A DNA stretch of 64,000 nt from an uncultured Bacillota bacterium. Its GTDB lineage: Bacteria; Bacillota; Clostridia; Oscillospirales; Oscillospiraceae. Below the pieces are notes generated by a model. The model worked only from the letters and a program-made list of their open reading frames with translations, searched no databases and was not told the DNA's origin. Location of the stretch: the NCBI GenBank assembly GCA_947073765.1, contig CAMTMZ010000003.1:1-64000 (forward strand). The letters run 5' to 3'. Made by a program: the position numbers and the translations under genes. Of the stretch, positions 20,901 through 28,800 are shown one piece after another. How positions within the stretch are numbered: the first letter of the stretch is position 1; each line of letters opens with the position of its first letter.

Positions 20901-22706
20901 TTTCCCGGCCAGAAGGTTTATATTGTGGCGGGGAGCGACGTGGTGGCCAACGCATCTTCCTACAAGGTGCCCCCCCAGCCCTGCTCCATCCACCGGATGA
21001 ACCATGTGATCTTCCGCCGGGCGGGGGAGGCGGAGCTGCCCGCGCCGCTGCCCATCTCCGGTGAGGTGATACAGCTGCAGCTGCCCCCCCACCTGGAGGA
21101 TATCAGCTCCACCCGCATCCGGGAGAATGTGGATCTGAACCGAGATATTTCCAACTTTATCGACCCGGTGATTCAGGATTTTATCTATCAGAATGGGCTG
21201 TATCTCCGGGACAGCCAGGATAAGCCCATGCTGGGGGCAGGCGACCTGGAGTTTGAGTGGGCGGGAGAGCCGGACCCCATGCTGGTGGACAGCCTGACCG
21301 CGGGGCAGCCCGGCCGGGAGGCGGTGCGCACCGCCATCACCGATCAGGGAGACCGGGTGCTGCTGCTGCGCCGGGCCGGAGCTGGGGATATTCTGGGCTA
21401 CATCGCCTACCGTGCCCTTACCACCTCTCAGCTGTTCGCGGCCCTGGGGGATACTGAGCTTGCCAACCGCGTGCGCCTGCGGGCCGCGGGCAAGACGCTG
21501 CTGATCACCGCACTGGCTGCCGGCACCGGGGAGTCCTTTAAGGACTACCACCAGCTGCTGCTGTGTGAGCTGTTGGCCCGGGCCCTGGAAGAGGGGTGCG
21601 TGTATGGGGTGTTCTTCCCCCACGACGGCCGGATGAGCGAGGGGTTGGAGGATGTGCTGACCCGCACCGGCTTTGTGGTGCGGGAGGAGGGGCGGCCCAT
21701 CTGGGAGAGCGATATGCACGCCCCCACCACCCTGATTCAAAATTTGGAGACCACCATTCAGGAACCGCTGTGCCAAAACCCCAAAGTGCTGGCCGCCGTC
21801 CGGCGCAGCCACCAAAGCCTGCAGCGGGCCCTGGCCGGGCTCTACCCAGGGTCGCTGCTGCTCACCCTGTCCGCCGACATCATTCACCAGCGACTGCTGG
21901 AGAAAATTACCACCTACAACAATGTGCCCGCCGTGCCCACCACCCCCCGGGTACTGGGGGAGAACATGTGCGTGCCCTATGGTAAGCTCCTGCGGGGAAA
22001 GATGGTGCCCAACACAGTGACCAAAACCATACACACGGACCGGGTCTACTCCCCCGACCTGTCTGAGAGTGTGATGGAGCCCTTCCCATACTACGCCCCA
22101 ATCTCCAGCCAGATCAGGACTATCAAGTCCTTTGACCGGCCGGTGATCCTGGTGGATGATATGATGCACCCGGGCTTCCGCTTCAAGGCGCTGGACCCCA
22201 TTCTCCGCCGGGAGGGGGTGCCCATCCGCATGGTCCTGGTGGGGCTGCTGTCCGGCTACGGAAAGGACCTGATGGACGCGTGGGAGCGGCCGGTGGACTC
22301 GGTCTACTACCTGCCTACCCTGCGGCAGTGGTTTATTGAGGCCACACTGTACCCCTTTATCGGGGGGAATACGGTGCGGCGGTCCAGCTCCCCGGTGCCC
22401 GGTCTGCTGCCCGGCATCAACCACATTCTGCCCTACGCCAGCCCCATCTATCAGGAGTCCTGCGCCCGGGAGGCTGTGTTCAACCTGTCCCGCACCTGTC
22501 TAGAGGGGGCGCTGGACGTGATCCGCACCCTGGAACAGGAGTACCGTGTGCTGTATGGCCGCAACCTCACGCTGGCCCGCCTGCCCGAGGCGGTGATACT
22601 CCCCCTGTGCCCCGACAAGGGCACCTGCCTGCACTATGACCCCACCCTGTCCGCTTCCGTCTATCTGGAAAACGACCTGGAGGTGCTGCTGCGGCAGAAC
22701 CAGTAA
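17913..22706 (+). CDS. 1597-aa multidomain protein: HD domain, helical repeats, NadD-like nucleotidyltransferase, GNAT-like, PRTase-like C-terminus
   Basis: HD: AAAAHDVGKFG...HIAANHSTWD; nucleotidyltransferase: IAFFPGTFDPFTLSHKGIV and ISSTRIREN; PRTase-like PRPP loop: PVILVDDMMHPGFRFKAL. Confidence 0.85.
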   Translation: MNKMIRQLNRDILEALSARRTGGAAGRRTVQDMMKRPEWTAGLAALFPIRERLSCARVLELCAPTLNRLCPKVPEKGWGPFTYQYVCHTMFPDGGFAPEAGRCGAGAEFYLTVLQVLLDQERAALPFDPMLDFQFLSEEEYEACDKAHEYRRFLAAWRGEFLYELMRLGMEFTPFKTLSHIAGVHYIAMTAARGLAAAGVEVDMALISGAAAAHDVGKFGCRPGERVPYLHYYYTDQWLLERRMEDISHIAANHSTWDLELESLSVESLLLIYADFRSKSERGSRGEEIVVLYPLDESFQVILSKLDNVDRKKRRRYEFVYGKLHDFEDYMRRLGVDVDLTGERQDPAPVKDPALMGPEETLDGLILLSVEHNLQLMHMLSNEQRFGNIIEAARSTKSWQQLRAYLNVFGEYFTYLSVRQKTQALSFLYELLMHREGDIRRQAGALIGQIIARFHLVYRKELPAHAQNDPAEEVPFTLWGQYLDMIIFPDHKTTPQQRSHISYTLKLVVESMLTHARPGDIPRFLDALLRYFNDPEHTDDDTAFTLLDAVRYLPPKHYGEQTRERLVDFAAHFAASQDLRLVTAALQFLRETVRNIPRSHPQMARIADIVQGVPSSQLTTVFLKCRILRRAGRNVSALEDTLYGADITSEVFLDNLKTATAWIVKVAGVELLRDQVEHGMQAHILHIATHFSNLVKVSERVVVRHTAGSALVHTLSLLRRDQRNEVVVELGKGLEMGQYEISKYIPQYLGEAALYLHPSELDEQVLWLKTLLGSPNDSAVAGALNTIAVLLQHYPAYQQRFPERREVYEGRRQELLGLLLQGLAHYRETVRQEALLVTGKLLFESPLLDMEEKARLFSLSYRKLLFLTQESSSQRDGLTFFYRAAALACINRFIALRRLDQGPFTFEKPRKIAFFPGTFDPFTLSHKGIVHAIRDLGFEVYLAVDEFSWSKKAQPHLIRRQIVNLSVAGDFHVHLFPDDIPVNIANPADLRRLTDLFPGQKVYIVAGSDVVANASSYKVPPQPCSIHRMNHVIFRRAGEAELPAPLPISGEVIQLQLPPHLEDISSTRIRENVDLNRDISNFIDPVIQDFIYQNGLYLRDSQDKPMLGAGDLEFEWAGEPDPMLVDSLTAGQPGREAVRTAITDQGDRVLLLRRAGAGDILGYIAYRALTTSQLFAALGDTELANRVRLRAAGKTLLITALAAGTGESFKDYHQLLLCELLARALEEGCVYGVFFPHDGRMSEGLEDVLTRTGFVVREEGRPIWESDMHAPTTLIQNLETTIQEPLCQNPKVLAAVRRSHQSLQRALAGLYPGSLLLTLSADIIHQRLLEKITTYNNVPAVPTTPRVLGENMCVPYGKLLRGKMVPNTVTKTIHTDRVYSPDLSESVMEPFPYYAPISSQIRTIKSFDRPVILVDDMMHPGFRFKALDPILRREGVPIRMVLVGLLSGYGKDLMDAWERPVDSVYYLPTLRQWFIEATLYPFIGGNTVRRSSSPVPGLLPGINHILPYASPIYQESCAREAVFNLSRTCLEGALDVIRTLEQEYRVLYGRNLTLARLPEAVILPLCPDKGTCLHYDPTLSASVYLENDLEVLLRQNQ

Positions 22707-22927
22707 GGAGATGTCCCAATGCTTGACATCTGAAACCGTTTCCAGGCGGCCGGAACTGACGAATTTTGAAACCGCCCTCTATGGACGGTACGGCAGATGC
22801 CGCGCCAGTCTGATCTGCTTCCGGGACCCCGATGAGAAGCGCGCTTCCGATAATCCAAAACCCGACTTTCGGCCTTTGTGCAGACCTTTAATGATCCGTA
22901 AACAACATTATAGGACGTGATATTGCC

Positions 22928-24169
22928 ATGTATTACTACAACATGAACGGTGCGACGCTGGTCTCCCTCACCCCCTTAGAGGGCTTTGGCCCTGAGGCGG
23001 AGCCCGCCCGGAGCTGGCGGATGTTCGCCGCCGTGCCTGGGGACCCGGTGCTGGGCCGGGGGTCCTTTAAGGTGTCCCACCCGGGACAGCTCACCGGAGC
23101 GGGGCACACCCTGGACGCCCTGGACCAAAGCCGCCTGCCCCAGGTGCAGGCGGACGAGTGGACCGCCCGGGCCATTGAGGACGGAAGGCTCACCGCCGTA
23201 AACACCGCACGCCCCGGCTGGGAGGAACTGCTGAAATGGTCCAACCACTCCGACAAAAAGCGGGTGAACATCCTGGCCATCGGGGATGTGGGCTCCACCC
23301 TCCTCACCGGACTGAAACTGCTGGGGGGAGATGTGATCTCCTCCATCGGCATCTGCGATCTCAGCGACCAGATCACCGCCCGGTGGGAGTTTGAGATGGG
23401 GCAGATCAGCCTGCCCTGGGACTATGACCTCTTCCCGGAGGTGGAGGTGGTGGCCCCGGAGAACCTGTTCGACTGCGATATGTTCGTATTTGTGGCCTCC
23501 AAGGGTATCCCGCCGGTGGGGTCTCAGGTGAAGGATGTGCGGATGTATCAGTTTGAGAATAACGCCAAAATTGTGAAACACTACGCCAAAATGGCCCGGG
23601 AGAAGAGTTTTAAGGGCATATGGTGCGCGGTGTCCGATCCGGTGGACCCCCTGGCCAAGACCGCCTATCTGGAGAGCAACCGGGACGAAAACGGAAACTG
23701 GGACGGCAGGGGACTGCGGCCGGAACAGATACAAGGTTTTGGCCTGGGGGTGATGAACGCCCGGGCGGCCTACTTTGCCAAACGGGACGGGCGGCTGGCC
23801 TCCTTCCTCACCGAGGGCAGGTCCTTCGGTCCTCATGGCACGGGGCTGTTTATCGCAAACTCTGTGGAAAATTACGACGAGACGCTGTCTCAAGAGCTGA
23901 CCCAGCTCACTGTGACCGCCAATCTGAAGATGCGGGAGATCGGCTTTAAGCCTTACGTGGCCCCAGCCCTGTCCTCTGGGGCCCTGTCCCTGCTGCTCAC
24001 CCTCCGGGGAGCGTGGCACTGCGGGTCGGTGTTTCTGGATGGGGTGTACATGGGAGTGAAAAACCGCTACACCCCGGCAGGGGTGGAGACGGAGCTATTG
24101 CCCCGGATTCCGGACCCCCTCTTTGGCCACATCCGGGAGGCGGCGGAGCACCTCAAGGCGATTGTCTAA
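22928..24169 (+). CDS. LDH/MDH-superfamily-like dehydrogenase
   Basis: Rossmann VNILAIGDVGSTLLTGL, VSDPVDPLAKTAY (NPVD-like), FGLGVMNARAAYF, SFGPHGTGLF (catalytic His context). Confidence 0.6.
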   Translation: MYYYNMNGATLVSLTPLEGFGPEAEPARSWRMFAAVPGDPVLGRGSFKVSHPGQLTGAGHTLDALDQSRLPQVQADEWTARAIEDGRLTAVNTARPGWEELLKWSNHSDKKRVNILAIGDVGSTLLTGLKLLGGDVISSIGICDLSDQITARWEFEMGQISLPWDYDLFPEVEVVAPENLFDCDMFVFVASKGIPPVGSQVKDVRMYQFENNAKIVKHYAKMAREKSFKGIWCAVSDPVDPLAKTAYLESNRDENGNWDGRGLRPEQIQGFGLGVMNARAAYFAKRDGRLASFLTEGRSFGPHGTGLFIANSVENYDETLSQELTQLTVTANLKMREIGFKPYVAPALSSGALSLLLTLRGAWHCGSVFLDGVYMGVKNRYTPAGVETELLPRIPDPLFGHIREAAEHLKAIV

Positions 24170-24219
24170 AAAGGGGGCGGTCTGTGGCCGCCCCCGTATT
24201 TCAGAAAGAAGGTGGTACT

Positions 24220-25278
24220 ATGTCCATCGCGCTTATACGCCCCGCTCCCGATTCCGGGTGGGCGGGGCAGCGGCTGGAGGATATCTTGCGGTATGCTCTG
24301 GACGGAAAAGAGATCCATGAGGTCCGCCGGGCGGAGGAGCTGGACGGGCTGGAGGGCCGGAGGGTTCTGCTGGCCCTGCCTTTGGGGGACACAGGAGTCA
24401 GCCTGGAATACATGCGCATGCTCTCCCGGCTGCGGAAGGAGCCGGGACTGCTAAGGGGCTGCACCGGGGGGCTCATTGTGGACGGAGCGGGGGAGCTGTA
24501 CACCAAATCCGCCGCCGCCGAGGGAGCCCTGGCCATGAACCGGGCGGGCTGCGCCCTGGTTGGGCGGCCCCTGGTGGAGGGCACCGGGTCGCTGGTTAAC
24601 TTTGCCGTTCAGGCCAAAAACTTGGGCGTTGGCCTGATGGACGCCTACCGCCACGCTGCCCGGGAGCTGGCGGAGCGGGTGGAGGGATTTTCCTTCCTGA
24701 AAAAAGAGCGGCCGGAGATTCTGGTGCTCCACGCCTCCAGCCACCACACCTCCAACACCATGGATTTGTGGGCTCAGGTGAGGGAACAGGTGGGGGACCA
24801 GTGCGTTGTGCAGGAGATCGGCCTGCGCAACGGCACCCTGTCCGACTGCTCCGGCTGTCCCTACACTATGTGCCTCCACTTTGGGGAACAGGGAGGATGC
24901 TTTTATGGCGGGGTAATGCGGGATGAGGTCTATCCAGCCGTCCGCTCCGCCGACGCTCTGGTGCTGCTGAGCCCCAACTACAACGACGCCCTGTCCGCCA
25001 ACCTTACCGCGTTTATCAACCGGCTCACCGCCCTGTTCCGGCAGACACGGTTTTACGACAAGGCGGTGTTCACCATAGTGGTGTCCGGTTACTCAGGGGG
25101 GGATGTGGTGGCCAGGCAGGTCATCGCCGGGATGAATATGAACAAGTCCTTCTATCTTCCGCCAAACTTTGCCCTGATTGAGACGGCCAACAACCCCGGG
25201 GAGGCCCTGGCCCTGCCAGGGATTCAGCAGCGGCTGGAGGGATTTGCCCAAAATATGCTGGAGACTCTGTGTGTATAG
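24220..25278 (+). CDS. NAD(P)H-dependent FMN reductase / flavodoxin-like protein with Cys cluster
   Basis: PEILVLHASSHHTSNT...CSGCPYTMCLHFGEQGGCFYGGVMRDEVYPAVRSADALVLLSPNYNDALSANLTAFINRL. Confidence 0.8.
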   Translation: MSIALIRPAPDSGWAGQRLEDILRYALDGKEIHEVRRAEELDGLEGRRVLLALPLGDTGVSLEYMRMLSRLRKEPGLLRGCTGGLIVDGAGELYTKSAAAEGALAMNRAGCALVGRPLVEGTGSLVNFAVQAKNLGVGLMDAYRHAARELAERVEGFSFLKKERPEILVLHASSHHTSNTMDLWAQVREQVGDQCVVQEIGLRNGTLSDCSGCPYTMCLHFGEQGGCFYGGVMRDEVYPAVRSADALVLLSPNYNDALSANLTAFINRLTALFRQTRFYDKAVFTIVVSGYSGGDVVARQVIAGMNMNKSFYLPPNFALIETANNPGEALALPGIQQRLEGFAQNMLETLCV

Positions 25279-25281
25279 TGT

Positions 25282-25316
25282 CAAGCCCCGCGGCTTATGC
25301 CGCGGGGCTTGATAGA
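25282..25316. terminator. Strong hairpin between convergent genes
   Basis: CAAGCCCCGCGGCTTATGCCGCGGGGCTTG; no long U tract. Confidence 0.45.
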
Positions 25317-26063
25317 TCATTTCAGGTAATCTCTGGGATCCACCGGCTGGCCGTTCAGGGTGGTTTCCAGATGGACGTGGGAGTCCACGCCCACCTCGGC
25401 CAGAGCGGAGGCGCCTACGGCGCCCAGCTCGCTACCGATGTCCACCGAATCGCCCACCTCCACCAGAACCTCCTCTGCCAGGTTGCAGTACCAGGACTGG
25501 AGTCCGCCGCCGTGGTCCACAACTACGGTAGTGCCCATAAGGCCGTCGGTATAGACCTGCTCTACGGTGCCCGCGCTGATGGACAGCACTTTGACTCCCT
25601 GAGCCGCGGCGATGTCCAGCCCGCCGTGGGTGCGCCAGTCACCCAGGGTGGGATCCAGGGAGAGGGTCTCCACACTGTAGTCCCGGAGAATGGTGCCCTG
25701 TACCGGCCAGGTAAATACCTTAGACAAGGTCTGCTTGCTGCTCTGGGTGTCCGGCTCGGGGGCTGTGTCCTTTACCGGCTCAGGGTCGTCCGGCTGCGGG
25801 GCGGGCTTGGCGGCGGGGGGAGTGACTGGGGGATCCGTCTTGATGTCAGGGGTGGGGATGGCAGGTCGGGATACGCTCTGGTCCGGGATGGTGACAGAGG
25901 CGTCGCCTCCCACCGGCGCGGTGGCGCGGGTGTCGTTGACAACAGTCTTCAGCAGATAATAGCCCGAAATTCCTATGGTGGCGACGCACAGGAACAGGAC
26001 TATGTAAAAGCCCTTTCCCATGGCGAAGTCGCCCAACTTGCTTAAAAAGCTCCGGTTTTTCAA
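25317..26063 (-). CDS. M23 family metallopeptidase, SpoIIQ-like
   Basis: N-terminal TM, HGGLDIAAAQGVKVLSISAGTVEQV...HVHLE LytM motifs. Confidence 0.85.
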   Translation of the reverse strand: MKNRSFLSKLGDFAMGKGFYIVLFLCVATIGISGYYLLKTVVNDTRATAPVGGDASVTIPDQSVSRPAIPTPDIKTDPPVTPPAAKPAPQPDDPEPVKDTAPEPDTQSSKQTLSKVFTWPVQGTILRDYSVETLSLDPTLGDWRTHGGLDIAAAQGVKVLSISAGTVEQVYTDGLMGTTVVVDHGGGLQSWYCNLAEEVLVEVGDSVDIGSELGAVGASALAEVGVDSHVHLETTLNGQPVDPRDYLK

Positions 26064-26213
26064 AAAACCACCTCCGAACCCTATTTTGGACAGGGGGAGG
26101 GACGGTTATACATGGACGGCAAAAATTTTCACGCCCCTTGCAAAATGTGGGGAAAGAGGGTACAATGGGGGAGAAAATCGGCCCCGCAGGGCCTTGAAGA
26201 GGAGGAACTGACT

Positions 26214-26651
26214 ATGATTGCCATCGCGTCTGACCATGGAGGCTACCAGCTTAAGGAGCACCTGAAGGCCTATCTGGCCGCCAAGGGCGTCACCTGCCTG
26301 GACTGCGGCACCGACAGCACCGACAGCTGCGACTATCCTATATTCGGCAAAGCGGCCGCCCAGGCGGTGGCCAGCGGCCAATGCGAGAGGGGAATTGTGA
26401 TCTGCACCACCGGAATCGGGATATCCATCTCTGCCAACAAGGTGAAGGGGGTGCGCTGCGCCCTGTGCGGCGACCCGCTGTCAGCGGAGATGACCCGCCG
26501 CCACAACGACGCCAATATGCTGGCCTTGGGCGCCGGCATCACGGGACCTATGACCGCGGAGCGGATTGTGGACGTTTTTCTGAGCACCGGATTTGAGGGA
26601 GGACGCCACGAGCGCCGGGTGAAGCTGATGATGGAGATTGAACAGGAGTGA
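26214..26651 (+). CDS. rpiB: Ribose 5-phosphate isomerase B
   Basis: MIAIASDHGGYQLKEHL...GIVICTTGIGISISANKVKGVRCAL...HNDANMLALGAGI. Confidence 0.93.
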   Translation: MIAIASDHGGYQLKEHLKAYLAAKGVTCLDCGTDSTDSCDYPIFGKAAAQAVASGQCERGIVICTTGIGISISANKVKGVRCALCGDPLSAEMTRRHNDANMLALGAGITGPMTAERIVDVFLSTGFEGGRHERRVKLMMEIEQE

Positions 26652-26690
26652 GCTCCGCCGCGGCGGAGCGTCATAACAGTGGAACAGAAA

Positions 26691-26723
26691 AACCGGCGCC
26701 GCTTGTGCGGCGCCGGTTTTTTT
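26691..26723. terminator. Bidirectional terminator between rpiB and RNase J
   Basis: AACCGGCGCCGCTTGTGCGGCGCCGGTTTTTTT. Confidence 0.8.
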
Positions 26724-28380
26724 ATACCTCCATGATGACAGGCAGGATCATGGGAGAGCGCTTTGTCTTTTTATACAGGTAGCCGGACAGATCGCCCTTG
26801 ATGGCCCCCTTGATGGCGGACCAGTCGGTGGTGCAGCGGGCGTCCATATGCCGGATGGCCTCCAGAGCCACTTGACGCAGTTCCTCCAGCAGGCCCTCCG
26901 ACTCTTTCACATAGACAAAGCCCCGGGTAATGATGTCCGGACCGGAGACCAATTGGCCGTCTTCCCCGGACATGGACAGGGCCACAACAATCATGCCGTC
27001 CTCGGCCAAGTGACGGCGGTCCCGGAGGACCACACTGCCCACGTCGCCCACGCCGTAGCCGTCTACAAAGACCTGGCCGGCGGTGACAGTGCCGGTGAGC
27101 TTGGCGGAGGAGGGGGTGAGCTCCATCACCCGGCCGATGTCGCCAATGAGAATCCGGTTGGGCTCCATCCCCATCTGCTGGGCCAGCTTGCTGTGGATCT
27201 GGAGCATCCGTTGCTCCCCGTGGACGGGGATGAAAAATTTGGGCTTGACCAGGGCGTGGACAATCTTCAACTCCTCCTGGCAGGCGTGGCCGGAGACATG
27301 GAGGGTCAGCTCCCGCTCGTTCATCACCTCTACCCCCTTGCGGTAGAGCTCGTTGACCACGTTGCCAATGGCGTTCTCGTTGCCCGGGATGGCGGAGGCG
27401 GAGATAATCACCCGGTCGCCGGGGAGCAGGTCCACCTGCCGGTGGGTGTTGAAGGCCATGCGGGTGAGGGCGGACATGGTCTCGCCCTGACTGCCGGTAG
27501 TGATGATGCACACCCGGTCTTTGGGCAGGGATTTGATGTGGTTTAAGTCCATGAGGATGCCGTCGGGAACGTTCATGTATCCCAGCTCGGTGGACACCCT
27601 CATTACGTTCTCCATGGACCGGCCGGTAACGGCCACCTTCCGTCCGTAGCGGGCGGCGACATCGATGATCTGCTGGATGCGGTCCACGTTGGAGGCGAAG
27701 GTGGTGACAATGATCCGCTCCTGACAACCCCGGAACAGCGCGTCGAAGGCGGCGCCCACGCTGCGCTCTGAGCGGGTGTAGCCGGGGCGTTCCACATTGG
27801 TGGAGTCGGCCAGCAGGGCCAGCACGCCCTCCCTGCCCAGCTCCCCAAGACGGGCCAGGTCCATCATGCCCCCCTGGATGGGGGTGGCGTCTATTTTGAA
27901 GTCGCCGGTGTGGATACAGGTACCCACCGGGCACTTGATGGCAAAGGCCACCGCGTCGGCAATGGAGTGGTTTACGTGGATAAATTCCACGGTGAATTTT
28001 CCCGCCTTTACCACCTGGCCTGACTCGCAGGTGAGGAGCTTGGTGCGGTCCAGCAGGCGGTGCTCCTCCAGCTTCAGCTTGATCAGCCCTGCCGACATGC
28101 GAGTGGCGTAGATGGGGGCGTTAATGGAGCGAAGCACATAGGGCAGGGCTCCGATGTGGTCCTCGTGGCCGTGGGTGATGAAGATGCCCCGGATTTTGTT
28201 CTGGTTCTTGATGAGGTAGGTGACGTCGGGGATGACCACGTCGATGCCGTACATATCGTCGTCAGGGAAGCCCATGCCGCAGTCTACCACGATGATATCG
28301 CCGCCGTACTCATATACAGTGAGGTTCTTGCCGATCTCGTTGAGGCCGCCAAGAGGAATGATTTTCAGTTTTTCTGCCAT
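26722..28380 (-). CDS. rnj: Ribonuclease J
   Basis: MAEKLKIIPLGGLNEIGKNLTVYEYG...ITHGHEDHIGALPYVL; beta-CASP RNase J. Confidence 0.95.
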   Translation of the reverse strand: MAEKLKIIPLGGLNEIGKNLTVYEYGGDIIVVDCGMGFPDDDMYGIDVVIPDVTYLIKNQNKIRGIFITHGHEDHIGALPYVLRSINAPIYATRMSAGLIKLKLEEHRLLDRTKLLTCESGQVVKAGKFTVEFIHVNHSIADAVAFAIKCPVGTCIHTGDFKIDATPIQGGMMDLARLGELGREGVLALLADSTNVERPGYTRSERSVGAAFDALFRGCQERIIVTTFASNVDRIQQIIDVAARYGRKVAVTGRSMENVMRVSTELGYMNVPDGILMDLNHIKSLPKDRVCIITTGSQGETMSALTRMAFNTHRQVDLLPGDRVIISASAIPGNENAIGNVVNELYRKGVEVMNERELTLHVSGHACQEELKIVHALVKPKFFIPVHGEQRMLQIHSKLAQQMGMEPNRILIGDIGRVMELTPSSAKLTGTVTAGQVFVDGYGVGDVGSVVLRDRRHLAEDGMIVVALSMSGEDGQLVSGPDIITRGFVYVKESEGLLEELRQVALEAIRHMDARCTTDWSAIKGAIKGDLSGYLYKKTKRSPMILPVIMEV

Positions 28381-28469
28381 GATAACTCCTTTTTTGTTGT
28401 TAGTATTGATGTAGTCAGACAGAAAAATCCAAGGGAAACAGGCCGTACCGATGGTACGGCCTCCAGGCG

Positions 28470-28625
28470 AAGCGCAGCCCCGCCCCGGCCCTGCCTCGCC
28501 GGTTGGGGGATACGGCCCTTTCGCCTGCCGATGGAAGTCTGTCGAAACTGGTTCCCCGGTCCTGAGTCCGTCTGCGTTACGGGTAAGGGCGCAGGGAATA
28601 TATTTAGACGCCGGGGCGGGAAAAG
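28470..28625 (-). ncRNA. Candidate structured ncRNA (possibly 6S-like)
   Basis: Long-range 11-bp closing stem CCCGCCCCGGC (28479-28489) / GCCGGGGCGGG (28610-28620), second stem CCCTGC/GCAGGG, internal hairpins; minus strand terminator-like GGCCGTACCATCGGTACGGCC at 28441-28461. Confidence 0.35.
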
Positions 28626-28800
28626 AATTCCCGGCCCCACGCGTTTAAATCATGTTGCGGGGGCGGCCTGCGGCCGCCCGCATTTTTCAGCCTGCTGCGG
28701 AAGCGGTTACAGAACCTTCCGGCAGAACAGAGCATAATAAACTCTTATAGTTTACCACACTTTTCCTGAAAAGTATACTATGCGTTTGTTAAGAACAAAA

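Noticed and set aside
20487-22424. 645-aa minus-strand ORF
   Set aside because: Antisense to the 1597-aa gene; no motifs, repetitive HQG/GQ composition.
22636-22920. 94-aa ORF between the multidomain gene and the dehydrogenase-like gene
   Set aside because: Overlaps the end of the large CDS in another frame, lacks an RBS-supported start and recognisable motifs.
24166-24200. Hairpin GGGGGCGGTCTGTGGCCGCCCCC as terminator or riboswitch between dehydrogenase-like and flavin reductase genes
   Set aside because: No U tract and too short for a riboswitch; possibly an mRNA stability stem, not enough support to call.
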